This document shows, one piece after another, positions 7,593 to 16,784 of a stretch of DNA of 64,000 bases. Under the pieces are notes generated by a model that had not been told where the DNA came from, searched no databases, and worked only from the letters and a program-made list of their open reading frames with translations. Source of the stretch: Methylobacter sp. (lineage in GTDB: Bacteria > Pseudomonadota > Gammaproteobacteria > Methylococcales > Methylomonadaceae). Positions within the stretch are counted from its first letter, which is position 1. Every line of letters begins with the position of its first letter. The stretch spans positions 186,001 through 250,000 of the forward strand of contig NZ_JAUXVR010000006.1 of assembly GCF_030680395.1 (NCBI RefSeq). The letters are read 5' to 3'. The translations under genes were made by a program, and so were the position numbers.

Positions 7593-8789
7593 CTACTTCC
7601 CCTGCTTTTTTGACTGCCTGTTCCCTTCAATAATCTTCTGAATCAACGCATCGGCACCGTCCAGCTGATGATCGTAAACTTCGGTTTTATACGCCGCAGC
7701 GGGCGTCGTGGTTAAAGGTTCCAGAACCGGTCGGCCGGTGCTGCCTGTATCGATACGCACCACCGCTGACAGTCCGGGACGCAACGGATTGAGCTTTAGT
7801 TCCTCGGCACGCAAGCCAATCCTGACCGGCACCCGCTCGACGATGTGAATATAGTTGCCGGTGGCGTTATCCGGCGGCAACAGGCCGAACACGCTGCCGG
7901 TACCGGCAGCCAATCCCTGCACTTCGCCATGATAAACCACGTCGGAACCGTACAGGTCGACAGTAATTTCGACCCGTTGGCCGGGTTGCACTTCAGCCAG
8001 CTCGTTTTCCAGAAAATTGGCTTCTACCCATAAATAATCCAGCGGCACGATTGCCAGCAGCGGCGTTTCCGGGCGAACCTGTTCACCGGGCTGGATAGTG
8101 CGTTTGGCGACGAAACCCGACACCGGCGCGACAATCTGCTGTCTGGCATTATCCAGATAAGCCTGTTTCAGCGCGGCGACCGCCTGTAACACCTTCGGGT
8201 TATCGGCCGGACTGGTGTTCTGGATCAAAGCCTCGGCGCCGCCCAATTCGGCGCGAACCTGACGAACGTCGGCCTCCTGCTCGCGAACCTGAAACTCGCT
8301 GTCCTCAATCTGCTGTGCCGATACCGCCCCATCGCCCGCCACACTGCGATAACGAACCAAATCGCGTTGACTGCGATTCAGGATTGCCTCCTTGGCAGCC
8401 AGTTTATGGCGCAGTATGTCGGCCTGACTGAATACTGTTTCGATCTGTCGCACGCTATCCGCCAGATTGGCTTCGGCCCGCTCCAGCGCCACCTGCGCCT
8501 GCAATCCGTCCAGACGCACCAGCACATCGCCCTGCTTCACGTACTGGGTATTATCGACCCGCACATCCACTACCGTGCCGCTGGTTTGCGCCTTGAGCGG
8601 AGCCACGTTGCCGGTGATATAGGCATCGTTGGTAACCACGAAACGGCTGGCAAAATTCCACCAATAAAACAGATAAATCAGCCCGGCCAGCAACGCGATC
8701 GCAGTCACCAGCAACAGCCGGAACCCGCGGTGCTGCCGGCGCTGATGAAAGCCAAGGTGACGCTGGGGTTTGGTTTGGGTATTAGTCAT
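7593..8789 (-). CDS. HlyD/EmrA family periplasmic adaptor of an efflux pump
   Basis: 398 residues. A cytoplasmic N-tail rich in His/Arg, one membrane anchor (LLLVTAIALLAGLIYLFYWW), then the barrel-sandwich/lipoyl half motifs FVVTNDAYITGNVAPLKAQ and VRVDNTQYVKQGDVLVRLD, an alpha-helical hairpin (residues ~105-215), and the second lipoyl half APVSGFVAKRTIQPGEQV. This is the EmrA arrangement: it links an MFS pump to an outer-membrane channel. Third gene of the minus-strand operon MFS - outer-membrane factor - adaptor. A degraded copy of its 5' end lies directly upstream (8796-8900). Confidence 0.9.
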   Translation of the reverse strand: MTNTQTKPQRHLGFHQRRQHRGFRLLLVTAIALLAGLIYLFYWWNFASRFVVTNDAYITGNVAPLKAQTSGTVVDVRVDNTQYVKQGDVLVRLDGLQAQVALERAEANLADSVRQIETVFSQADILRHKLAAKEAILNRSQRDLVRYRSVAGDGAVSAQQIEDSEFQVREQEADVRQVRAELGGAEALIQNTSPADNPKVLQAVAALKQAYLDNARQQIVAPVSGFVAKRTIQPGEQVRPETPLLAIVPLDYLWVEANFLENELAEVQPGQRVEITVDLYGSDVVYHGEVQGLAAGTGSVFGLLPPDNATGNYIHIVERVPVRIGLRAEELKLNPLRPGLSAVVRIDTGSTGRPVLEPLTTTPAAAYKTEVYDHQLDGADALIQKIIEGNRQSKKQGK

Positions 8790-8795
8790 CGTTGC

Positions 8796-8900
8796 CTACC
8801 TTATTGGGCAATACTGTTGATTTGCTCTCGTTCCCACGCGGCGCGTGGGAACGAGGAAAAATCCGAAATGACGCTGGGATTTGGTTTGTATATCAGTCAT
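8796..8900 (-). pseudogene. Duplicated 5' end of the emrA-like gene, interrupted by a hairpin
   Basis: A 34-codon reading frame starts MTDIQTKSQRHFGFF, nearly the same as the real adaptor start MTNTQTKPQRHLGFH, and the bases before its ATG also match. After codon 14 it runs into the palindrome CTCGTTCCCACGC/GCGTGGGAACGAG and stops just before the real gene. It looks like a local duplication of the initiation region with a repeat hairpin inserted between the copies. Confidence 0.65.
8826..8854. repeat. GTTCCCACGC palindromic repeat
   Basis: Perfect 13-bp arms CTCGTTCCCACGC and GCGTGGGAACGAG around a 3-base loop. A related motif (ATTCCCACGCGCTGC / GCAGCGCGTGGGAAT) bounds the repeat at 23984-24078. 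Confidence 0.75.
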
Positions 8901-10362
8901 TGTGTCCTACCTTGCTCGACACTCTCATCGTTGTATTTTCATACCCGCCGCCCAACGCTTCAATCAGGCCGACCGCAGCCAGCAGATGGGCGCTATGCAA
9001 TTCGCTGGCGGTCAGGCGCTGCTGAATCAACCCCGCTTCTGCGTCGATAATGCCGTCACGAGTACTAAGCCCAGCCCGGTAACGTTTTCCGGCCAGCGTT
9101 GATGCGGCTCCTGCGGCTTGCAGCGCACGTTCCTGGGCGGCATCATGTTCCAGCGTAAGCCTCCATTCGGCCAGACTGTCGGCGACCTGCTGCACCGCAG
9201 CCAGTAACGTCCCGTTGTAGCTTTCGGCGGCGGCATCGTAAACCGCCTGCTGATTCTTCAATTCCGCCTCCAGCCGCCCGCCTTCAAAAATCGGCAGGGT
9301 AATGGTCGGTCCCATTCCATAAGCCACACTGGCACCCTGAGACAGGAACAAATCCTTCAGATTGAGGCTACGCAAACCGGCAAAACCGACCAAATTAATG
9401 TCCGGATAAAAACGGGTCTTCGCCACTTTAACCGACTGCGCGGCCGACTCCACCTGCCACAGTGCCGCCGCCACGTCCGGTCGATGCGCCAGCAGTCCCA
9501 GCGATATCGCTTCCGGCTGCGGCAAATGTCCGGCAACCTCGGTCGCCTCAACATGAATATTTCTCCCCCAATCCGACCCCTGCCCGACCAGTGCCGCCAG
9601 CTTGTTACGCAACACTTGCGCCTGGCTGCGCACGCTGGCTTCGCGCTGCCTCGCCGCTTCCAGCTGCTGTTTGCCGACGTAAACCAAATCCTGACTGGTC
9701 AGTCCGTGTTGCCCGCGCAGCTCGGCCAACTGCACTTTTTCTTCCGCTTTTTCGCTCAGGGTATGGGCAAGCTCGATGTCTTCTTCGGCCGAACACAGCC
9801 GGATGTAACTACGAGCGATGGCGGTGCTCAACACTAGTCGCGCCATCGCTAACTCCGAAGCTTGAGCCCGTTCCTTACCCAATGCCGCCTCCAGTGCTGC
9901 CTTATCCTTGCCCCACAGATCGAGATGATAGCGAAATACTACCGGGTCAATGTACGCGCCGGTAAAAGTCTGGCCGCCGGCAGGTCCGTAAAAATCGGTT
10001 GCGGAAAAGCGGCGATGATGAAATTCGGCGCTGGCACTGATACTGGGCAGCATCTCGGCGGCCTGATAATCGGCTACTGCTTCAGCCTGAGTCAATCGCG
10101 CCGCTGCGGCGTGCAGGCTTGGGCTGTCTTTCAGCGCGGTTTCTATTACCCGGTTCAGTTCGACGTTATGAAAATCATGCCACCACTGCGCCTTCGGCCA
10201 TTCCCGGACGATTTTTTCGGCTTGGGCATTACCGCTCAGTGTTTGACTTAAGTTAGGCATTTCCAGTAGTTTGGCTCGCGTTCCGTCTTCAGGCATTAAT
10301 GCGCAGCCATTCAGCAGCGACAGGCCCGCTGCCAGCACGGTTGTTTTATTGAACCGGAACAT
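8893..10362 (-). CDS. Outer-membrane factor lipoprotein, NodT family
   Basis: 489 residues with a lipoprotein signal (LAAGLSLLNGC, acylated Cys at ~19) and two OEP repeats of the TolC superfamily: VIETALKDSPSLHAAAARLT and EAISLGLLAHRPDVAAALWQ. NodT-type channels are trimeric beta barrels with long periplasmic helices that dock on HlyD adaptors. The start codon lies 3 bp from the stop of the MFS gene upstream, and the adaptor follows, so all parts of a tripartite pump are encoded together. Confidence 0.92.
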   Translation of the reverse strand: MFRFNKTTVLAAGLSLLNGCALMPEDGTRAKLLEMPNLSQTLSGNAQAEKIVREWPKAQWWHDFHNVELNRVIETALKDSPSLHAAAARLTQAEAVADYQAAEMLPSISASAEFHHRRFSATDFYGPAGGQTFTGAYIDPVVFRYHLDLWGKDKAALEAALGKERAQASELAMARLVLSTAIARSYIRLCSAEEDIELAHTLSEKAEEKVQLAELRGQHGLTSQDLVYVGKQQLEAARQREASVRSQAQVLRNKLAALVGQGSDWGRNIHVEATEVAGHLPQPEAISLGLLAHRPDVAAALWQVESAAQSVKVAKTRFYPDINLVGFAGLRSLNLKDLFLSQGASVAYGMGPTITLPIFEGGRLEAELKNQQAVYDAAAESYNGTLLAAVQQVADSLAEWRLTLEHDAAQERALQAAGAASTLAGKRYRAGLSTRDGIIDAEAGLIQQRLTASELHSAHLLAAVGLIEALGGGYENTTMRVSSKVGHND

Positions 10363-10364
10363 GA

Positions 10365-12014
10365 CTACGACTCCTCCATCAGATTTTCCAAAACGGCGTG
10401 CCGTTGGTCTTCCTTAACCGTAACCGACGCTTTAGGCCCGACCGGATCGGCAATCCAGACCACCGCCGCCAAGCCCAAAAACAACCAGGCCGCCAGCTGG
10501 AAAGTGTCGTCCAGACCTAGAACCGCAGCATGTTGACCCGCCACTGCCGCCAGCTTGGCGGTAGCCAATTGACCATACAGACCGGCGGCATGCAAGCGGG
10601 CGAAAATATCGCCAGCCCAGCCGTCGTGCAACGAAAAACTTTCGGTCAATCGGCTTTGATGGAAGGCAGCACGCCGCTCCCAAAATATCCCTAATAACGG
10701 CGAAGCGACACTGCCGCCCAACACCCGCAGCATGCCGCCCAATTCCACCGCCTGGGTTTGCCGTCTCGGCGTCAGACCGGAAAGAAACAGCGTGGTCAAC
10801 GGCACGAACAAGGCACCCAGACAAAAACCCTCCAACACCTGCGACCACAACGGCTGGGTAAACCAACCGCCGCGCCCGAAAAAGTCGTAGCGACTGATCC
10901 AGCCGCAATACACCGCAAACAGCAGCATGTTTAAACTGACCAGCACGCGGGCATCAAAACGATGCACAACCCGATGCATCACACTGGCCATCGGCTTGGC
11001 CAGAAACACCAGCGGCAACAACACGCTACCGGCCAGAAACGAGGTATAACCGGCCACCACCTGCAAACGCACCAACAGCACCGACAACAGGCCGTACATC
11101 AACATGAAGCTGACGCTGAGCATGATGCTGCCGATCGCGAAGTTGCGCCGCGCGAACAGCCGCAAATCCAGCAACGGCGAACGCTCCGCCAGTTCCCAGA
11201 CGATGAAATAGGCCAGCATCAGAAAACCGACAATCGCTACGACAATCAACCGGCTCGAGTTGAACCAGTCCGCATCCTGGCCTTGATTCAGCACAGTCTG
11301 CAAACAAACCAGTGCGGCGGCCAGCAACAAAAAGCCCACGCCATCGAACGGCATTTTCCGTTGCTGGGATTGCCTATCGAACAACAAAGCCCAAACCAAC
11401 GCCGCCGCCAGCAACGGTAAAGGCACGTTCAGGTAGAACAGCCAGCGCCAGCCCAAATGATCGGCAATCAAGCCGCCGGCGGCAGGACCCAACGTAAACG
11501 GACTCAGCGCGGCGATGCTCCACAACGACACTGCAAAGGATTTGGATGACTCCGGGTATTCGCGCATCAGCAGGGTTTGCGATAGCGGAATAGTCAAGCC
11601 GCCGAAAAATCCCTGCAACGCCCGGCCCGACAAAAACCAGAACAAATCGCCGGTTACTGCACATAATAGCGAAGCCAGCATCATCGCGATCATGGACCAC
11701 AGATACAGCCGGACTTCGCCAACAGTCGCTGCCAACCAGGAACTGACCGGCAACGACAAGGCCAGACTAATGAAATAGTAGGTCTGCATCCAGCTGGCGT
11801 GACTGGGGCTTACTCCCAGATCGCCGGTGGCGTGCAGGACGACGGAAGCAAACGCACCGGTATTGAACAACACCAGGATGTTGCCCAGCAACAAGCCGAA
11901 GTTGAGGAAGAAAAACTGTACAGCGGTCAGGGTGCGCTTACCGACTTGGGCGCTAAGGCTGTCGTGTGTCAATGATGCCCAGGCAGCACGATCATTTTTA
12001 TCGGTTGGTGTCAT
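10365..12014 (-). CDS. MFS drug efflux transporter, DHA2 (EmrB) family
   Basis: About 549 residues with 14 expected membrane segments. Start chosen at ATG 12014, preceded by AAGGAGA at good spacing; a longer frame to a TTG at 12041 would put that Shine-Dalgarno inside the gene. Motifs: SPSHASWMQTYYFISLALS (helix 2), GRALQGFFGGLTIPLSQTLL (DHA2 motif C region) and LGPAAGGLIADHLGWRWLFY. First gene of the pump operon; substrate unknown, no local regulator gene is adjacent. Confidence 0.9.
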   Translation of the reverse strand: MTPTDKNDRAAWASLTHDSLSAQVGKRTLTAVQFFFLNFGLLLGNILVLFNTGAFASVVLHATGDLGVSPSHASWMQTYYFISLALSLPVSSWLAATVGEVRLYLWSMIAMMLASLLCAVTGDLFWFLSGRALQGFFGGLTIPLSQTLLMREYPESSKSFAVSLWSIAALSPFTLGPAAGGLIADHLGWRWLFYLNVPLPLLAAALVWALLFDRQSQQRKMPFDGVGFLLLAAALVCLQTVLNQGQDADWFNSSRLIVVAIVGFLMLAYFIVWELAERSPLLDLRLFARRNFAIGSIMLSVSFMLMYGLLSVLLVRLQVVAGYTSFLAGSVLLPLVFLAKPMASVMHRVVHRFDARVLVSLNMLLFAVYCGWISRYDFFGRGGWFTQPLWSQVLEGFCLGALFVPLTTLFLSGLTPRRQTQAVELGGMLRVLGGSVASPLLGIFWERRAAFHQSRLTESFSLHDGWAGDIFARLHAAGLYGQLATAKLAAVAGQHAAVLGLDDTFQLAAWLFLGLAAVVWIADPVGPKASVTVKEDQRHAVLENLMEES

Positions 12015-12774
12015 GGCTTTAGAGTCTCCTTGGACCCGCAAGAACGGAATGTTACCGTATTAATTGCAAGTGCCGTGCCGGAGCTAATCAAAGCCGATTA
12101 AATATATTAAAATTAATGACTTAAGAAGTTAGATAACAGAGGATTGAAAGCTATGCAAACATAAAGTCACTAAATATAGTGAATTTTACGTAATGTCGTG
12201 AATTAAGCAGGTCGCCGGCATTGAAATTCATGATTAGCAAGCTGTTTCAGCCAGCAACAAAAGCTCGTCATTCCTGAGGAAGCCGGAGTCCGGAGCCAGG
12301 GAGCCTAGGTATCCATATAGCGTGTCATCCCCGGAATGACGGTGCTGGCTAAGGTTCCGGCTAACCATGGAATCAATGGTGTCTGCCCTGAGGTCAATAC
12401 CGGGGGCCATTACCAAGGAGCAAACATCTGTCCATGCCGTCGCCAGCCTAATCTACGGACTGCAGCGCAACATTCACCAAGGCAATTTCGATCCATTTAA
12501 AATGGTTACATACTTGCCAATTTAGGCAAAGTTGAGGAAAAATGTCTATACTTAACGATTTTCAGCCTATTGACGCTTCTGGGTAACCAGGGATAGATTT
12601 CCGAACAAATTCGGTAAGATCCTATAGAAACTTTTTCCGCGTCTTAATTTAAGTGCTGACTGCAACCTATTCAATCAAATTGAACAAGAAGCCATTGGCA
12701 AGGAACTAAAACTTAACACAGAGATACCTAACCGGATTTTTCAGCTCTAACCGGTTCCCGACAGTTTTACTTTA
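12015..12774. other. Intergenic region, 760 bases, with one inverted repeat
   Basis: Separates the efflux operon (leftward) from an outer-membrane protein gene (rightward). Contains the repeat at 12250-12350; otherwise AT-rich with no convincing reading frame or RNA gene. Confidence 0.5.
12250..12350. repeat. MITE-like inverted repeat
   Basis: Short complementary arms GCCAGCA / TGCTGGC enclose CGTCATTCC (12266-12274) and GGAATGACG (12333-12341). The interior has GAAGCCGGAGTCCGGAGCC-type sequence, common in dispersed intergenic repeats. No coding content. Confidence 0.6.
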
Positions 12775-12786
12775 ATGGAAGAGAAA

Positions 12787-13671
12787 ATGATGAAAACATT
12801 TAATATCATCAATAAGGTGCCGTTTTTCTTCAGCTTATTACTGACGTCAGTTACGTACAGCGTTTATGCCGAAGAGACTGTAAGCACTACGGGCTACAAA
12901 ACCGAAGATTTTGTATACAAAGCCCAAAACCCTTTGAGTCCAATTTACAGCATACCATTAAAATATACCTATCATGGCGGCGCTGACAATGGCGGCGTAT
13001 CGATCGGTAGTTTACAGCCTATCATTCCTGTCTCACTCGGCAACTGGAACATGATTAACCAGTTATCATTGAATTTTATTGGCACACCGGGCGTAGTCAA
13101 TGGTATCGCCGAATTGCCTGAACCGTTTCCCGGTTCAGGGATATCAGGTCTCGGCGACACGAATTTCACATCACTTTTTACACCGGTAAATTCCGGTATT
13201 TTTAGTTGGGGTTTCGGCCCTACTTTCGTTTTGCCAACCGATACCCTTTTCTTTGATACGGAGGATCGAAGATCGAGGGAGCTTGGCAGCGGAAAATTCA
13301 GCGTTGGCCCTGCAGTCATGTTGGTAACCCAACCTAAACCTTGGACACTGGGCCTTAACATCAAACAAATCTGGTCAGTATTCGGTAATGATAGTCGCCA
13401 TGAGGTCAGTCAAATGGTGTTGCAGCCTTTTGTAAATTACAACCTGTCCAATGGCTGGTATATGGTTTCTGATATGGATATGATCGCCAACTGGAATCAC
13501 GATAACAGTCAACAGTGGACGGTGCCGGTTGGCGGCGGAGTCGGCAAATTATTTACAATCGGCAAAAATGCTATCAATACTCGGCTGGAAGGCTATTATA
13601 ATCCGGTCAGACCGGATCAAAGCCCGGAATGGTCGGCCAACCTTAGCTTGCAATTTCTGTTTGCGGACTAA
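12787..13671 (+). CDS. Outer-membrane beta-barrel protein, transporter-like
   Basis: About 294 residues. GGAAGAG at 12777-12783 serves as ribosome-binding site for ATG 12787 or 12790; the earlier ATG at 12775 would overlap it. Signal peptide MMKTFNIINKVPFFFSLLLT ... VYAEE. The mature part is made of alternating aromatic/polar strands (PLKYTYHGGADNGG, INQLSLNFIGTPG, SWGFGPTFVLPT, GKFSVGPAVMLVTQPKPW) and ends in a C-terminal Phe-rich strand LSLQFLFAD, as in outer-membrane barrels of the PF13557 (phenol-degradation MetA-like) type. Its cargo is unknown. A hairpin terminator follows. Confidence 0.75.
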   Translation: MMKTFNIINKVPFFFSLLLTSVTYSVYAEETVSTTGYKTEDFVYKAQNPLSPIYSIPLKYTYHGGADNGGVSIGSLQPIIPVSLGNWNMINQLSLNFIGTPGVVNGIAELPEPFPGSGISGLGDTNFTSLFTPVNSGIFSWGFGPTFVLPTDTLFFDTEDRRSRELGSGKFSVGPAVMLVTQPKPWTLGLNIKQIWSVFGNDSRHEVSQMVLQPFVNYNLSNGWYMVSDMDMIANWNHDNSQQWTVPVGGGVGKLFTIGKNAINTRLEGYYNPVRPDQSPEWSANLSLQFLFAD

Positions 13672-13677
13672 TATCTT

Positions 13678-13706
13678 GCACGCCCCGGAATTATTTCAGG
13701 GCGTGC
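13678..13706 (+). terminator. Hairpin after the outer-membrane protein gene
   Basis: Stem GCACGCCC / GGGCGTGC a few bases after the stop codon; the following sequence is AT-rich but lacks a long T-run, so termination is probable rather than certain. Confidence 0.5.
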
Positions 13707-14132
13707 CTCATAATATTTGATCGAGAGCGTTTTAAGTACGATGTTTTCGACAACATTTTAGCTGGAGATAACCATAATACTTTAAAGCTTTCGCCTAAAT
13801 GCCGGTCCTCGCGGTGTCGTACTCTTCAGTCATAAAGTCGACGGCTTTTGCTTTCAGTTGAAGCCAGGTTTATGCAAAAATGGGTAACGTACTGAATAGT
13901 GTCGACACAAAACGAGCCGCACGATGACTAAAGACTCAAGAGCCAGATCCTATTGAGTCATTACTCTATGCAATATCTGCATTCACCACATCCATGTGGA
14001 GCAATAAGGTTGCGTTAGCGTTACCCAATACAACAAAGAGCTGTCGGGTTACGTTGCACTAACCCGACCTTGATTTTCCGTAATTTTGATCGTTCAAAGC
14101 ATGGCTGAGCATCCAACCGAGGAGATATTTTT
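13707..14132. other. Intergenic region upstream of the sulfite dehydrogenase operon
   Basis: About 425 bases. It holds a short dyad GTCGGGTTACG...AACCCGAC near 14041-14070 and a Shine-Dalgarno (GAGGAGA at 14118-14124) for the next gene. No reading frame supported. Confidence 0.45.
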
Positions 14133-15338
14133 ATGGTCGACAGAAGACACTTTATCAAGAAGTCCGCAAGCAGCCTGGCAGCGCTCGGCGGCTTGGCTTT
14201 GTTGCAACGATCAGGCCTGGCGGCGGCTATCGGTACCGGGAAATTAACAATTCTGGATGCTCTTCCCGGCAAAGAGACGCTGATCAAACAAACTTACCGC
14301 CCTCCCAATTACGAAACCCCCATCAATTATTTCGATGCGCCCTTTACGCCCAATAACCGCTTCTTTGTGCGTTACCATAACGCCGTCATTCCCGAGGTAA
14401 AAATCGGCGAATGGCGGCTGCGCATAGGCGGCGATGCCGTTCGCACACCATTGGAACTCAGCCTTGAACAATTGCGCAGTGATTTCGAACAAGTTGAAAT
14501 CGCCGCACTTTGTCTCTGTTCCGGTAATCGCCGGGAGGCGTTTCAACCGCCTGTCCCCGGATTACAGTGGGGGTCCGGTGCGATGGGCAATGCGCTCTGG
14601 CGCGGCGTTCGCCTGAAAGATGTGCTCGCGGGAGCCGGAATCGACAAATCAGCTCTGGAAGTAAGTCTGGCCGGTGCCGATTCCGGCATACTGCCAACCA
14701 CGCCGGACTTTGTCAAAAGCCTGCCGCTGGCGAAAGCGCTGGATGAGAATAGCCTGATCGCCTTTGAGATGAACGGCGAACCGTTGCCTCACTGGAACGG
14801 CTTTCCCGCCCGTCTGATCATTCCCGGCTGGACCGCCACCTATTGGATCAAGCATCTGACTGCGCTTAATGTCCTATCCAAACCCTTCGACGGCTTTTGG
14901 ATGAAGACCGCTTACCGTATACCCAAGGATCGCTTCCCAAACGGACAATTCAGCTCACAGGAAACCGGGACGGCTATGCCGATCACCGAAATAGTGGTCA
15001 ATTCGTTGATCACCAACCTGGAAGACGGACAGACCTTGTCTAGCGCCAAGCCCATTGAAATCAAAGGCGTAGCTTGGGATGGCGGCAATGGCATCGCACG
15101 CGTGGACGTTTCCACGGATGGCGGCAACAATTGGCATCAGGCCACACTGAAGCAGGATTACGGACGCTTTTCCTGGCGCCAATGGCACCTGGCCTTTGAA
15201 CCTAAACGTCCAGGAACATACCGAATCATGGCACGAGCCACCAGCCATTCCGGCGCCAGTCAACCGCTGGAGCCGATCCCGAATCCTTCCGGCTACCACC
15301 ACAACGCTGTGCAGAAAATCACCCTTCAGTTGGCTTGA
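14133..15338 (+). CDS. sorA: Sulfite dehydrogenase-like molybdenum oxidoreductase (SorA type)
   Basis: 401 residues. A Tat signal (DRRHFIKKSASSLAALGG) indicates export with bound molybdopterin. The sulfite-oxidase fold is marked by RYHNAVIPE, the molybdenum-ligand cysteine in LCLCSGNRR (C129), WGSGAMGNALWRGVRL and the C-terminal Mo-dimer domain (GVAWDGGNGIARVDVS, WRQWHLAFEP). Reaction expected: sulfite to sulfate with electrons to cytochrome c in the periplasm. The next gene, 7 bp downstream, encodes a monoheme cytochrome, which matches the SorAB arrangement. A different sulfoxide or thiol-derived substrate cannot be excluded. Confidence 0.85.
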   Translation: MVDRRHFIKKSASSLAALGGLALLQRSGLAAAIGTGKLTILDALPGKETLIKQTYRPPNYETPINYFDAPFTPNNRFFVRYHNAVIPEVKIGEWRLRIGGDAVRTPLELSLEQLRSDFEQVEIAALCLCSGNRREAFQPPVPGLQWGSGAMGNALWRGVRLKDVLAGAGIDKSALEVSLAGADSGILPTTPDFVKSLPLAKALDENSLIAFEMNGEPLPHWNGFPARLIIPGWTATYWIKHLTALNVLSKPFDGFWMKTAYRIPKDRFPNGQFSSQETGTAMPITEIVVNSLITNLEDGQTLSSAKPIEIKGVAWDGGNGIARVDVSTDGGNNWHQATLKQDYGRFSWRQWHLAFEPKRPGTYRIMARATSHSGASQPLEPIPNPSGYHHNAVQKITLQLA

Positions 15339-15345
15339 GGAGAAC

Positions 15346-15624
15346 ATGATGCGAACGCTGATTTTGTTGTTATCGTTTTTTGCGGCCACGGCTACAGCCG
15401 GGGAAAGCCAAATATTTCTAAAGGACAGGCCGGGTAAAGACCAGGTTGTTGCACAGTGCGCAATGTGTCACAGCTTGGACTATATCACCCAACACGCCAC
15501 GATTCCGGATCGGGCCGGCTGGGAGAAAACAGTCGGCAAGATGATCAATAGTATGGGTGCGCCGATCAATGAGGCCGACAAACAGATCATCATCGATTAT
15601 CTGACACAGAATTACGGGAACTAA
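15346..15624 (+). CDS. sorB: Monoheme cytochrome c, SorB-like electron acceptor
   Basis: 92 residues from ATG 15346, preceded by GAGGAGA; a longer in-frame extension would overlap sorA deeply and was rejected. Signal peptide MMRTLILLLSFFAATATA, then heme motif CAMCH (C38, C41, H42) and distal methionine candidates (MINSMGAP). Small cytochromes of this kind pair with sulfite dehydrogenases in the periplasm. Its operon position directly after sorA supports this partnership. Confidence 0.85.
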   Translation: MMRTLILLLSFFAATATAGESQIFLKDRPGKDQVVAQCAMCHSLDYITQHATIPDRAGWEKTVGKMINSMGAPINEADKQIIIDYLTQNYGN

Positions 15625-15716
15625 GGGTACACTTTTGTGTTTTCCAACTTATGTTGGGGTAGTAGTTTTGTAAAATAACTTTCAATTTTTTTACACTTTC
15701 AGGCGGGGTCCTATAC

Positions 15717-16469
15717 ATGATTACACTGCGCTCAATTTGTTTATTCAGCATGCTGCTTGTTGCGCTGTTGCCCTGTGCCGTAGCCGCGTCAAACACGCAT
15801 ATTTCTGTGATTGTGTCGCTGGTCGACAACGTATCGCAAGGCATCGTGCCGGTTCCTGCAAAAATCGGCAATGGCGATGATCCGCGCACCAATCTCTATT
15901 GGGGTGCGCTTTACGGCGTGAAAACCTTTTTGAGCAAGGCGGATGGTTGGCGAAAGTTGGGCTGCGAAAAAGATATTAGCGACACTATCTTAGAACGCTG
16001 CCAGTTTGCCTGGAAAGACCAGCTCACCGTTACCGCCGATGCTTATCGCGGCAGCCGGATTGACCGGGCGATGCTTGACTTTATGCAACAGGCAGCCACT
16101 CCGCCCAATGCGACAGAGCGTGAAATGGTGGTGTTCATCGGCCATGACGGCTTGATGGACGAACAAAACCTGCCAATCATAGAACGCTTTCCAAAACATG
16201 CCGGGCATAATAAACAAGCCGTTGTCCTGGCCTGCATGAGCGAGGAGTTTTTCTCTGAGCATTTGCAGGCCGCAGGTTCAAAGCCGGTGGTGACCACTTT
16301 TAGTTTCATGGCGCCGGAAGCCTATGTATTGGAAGCGATTGCACGTGGTTTTGCAAACCAGGCGAGTGAAGCGGAATTGCGCAGTTCTGCCGGCACCGCT
16401 TACGCCAAATACCAACATATCTCAGCCAAAGCGGGAAAGTCGGTTTTTGGTGCAACAAATTTTAACTAG
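15717..16469 (+). CDS. Secreted protein with caspase-like His/Cys motifs, unknown function
   Basis: 250 residues with a Sec signal peptide (ICLFSMLLVALLPCAVAAS). I do not recognise a named family. The mature part reads like a clan-CD (caspase/hemoglobinase) core: NLYWGALYGVKTFL, a strand ending in His-x-Gly (EMVVFIGHDGLMD), 37 residues later a strand ending in Ala-Cys (AVVLACMSEEFF), then TFSFMAPEAYVLEAIARGF, which corresponds in position to the post-Cys segment of caspase-fold enzymes. The His and Cys would be the catalytic dyad. Two cysteines (LGCEKD, LERCQF) could form a disulfide. The next gene has the same two-motif pattern. Peptidase activity is inference. Confidence 0.6.
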   Translation: MITLRSICLFSMLLVALLPCAVAASNTHISVIVSLVDNVSQGIVPVPAKIGNGDDPRTNLYWGALYGVKTFLSKADGWRKLGCEKDISDTILERCQFAWKDQLTVTADAYRGSRIDRAMLDFMQQAATPPNATEREMVVFIGHDGLMDEQNLPIIERFPKHAGHNKQAVVLACMSEEFFSEHLQAAGSKPVVTTFSFMAPEAYVLEAIARGFANQASEAELRSSAGTAYAKYQHISAKAGKSVFGATNFN

Positions 16470-16784
16470 GCCTATAACGCCACTCGGCCCGGTAGGGGCG
16501 CACCGCGCACTCTTTAAGAATGCCGGAATGATTGGACTATTTTAAACAGCATTGCAACGAACAATATCGGACTCTGAAAAAAGGCGCTATGCACCCATAC
16601 CTGACTTGTCGATATACCGGGGTAGCCGTGAATTAGCCGCTTATTAAATCAATATCCTGCAATATATTGAGCCGATAAATGTGTGTTGAAGGCTGGAATT
16701 GATTTACACCACGGGGCTTTCAACCCTTTAAAAACGTATTTTATGGAATATCTTGATTCCAGCCTTACTGAGGGGAGCTTTACT

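Noticed and set aside
8367-9050. Plus-strand frame of 227 codons across the emrA/outer-membrane-factor junction
   Set aside because: Runs antisense to two real genes and through a repeat hairpin; no motif or ribosome site.
14041-14070. Dyad before sorA considered as a molybdenum-cofactor riboswitch
   Set aside because: Only one short stem visible; no multi-helix architecture.
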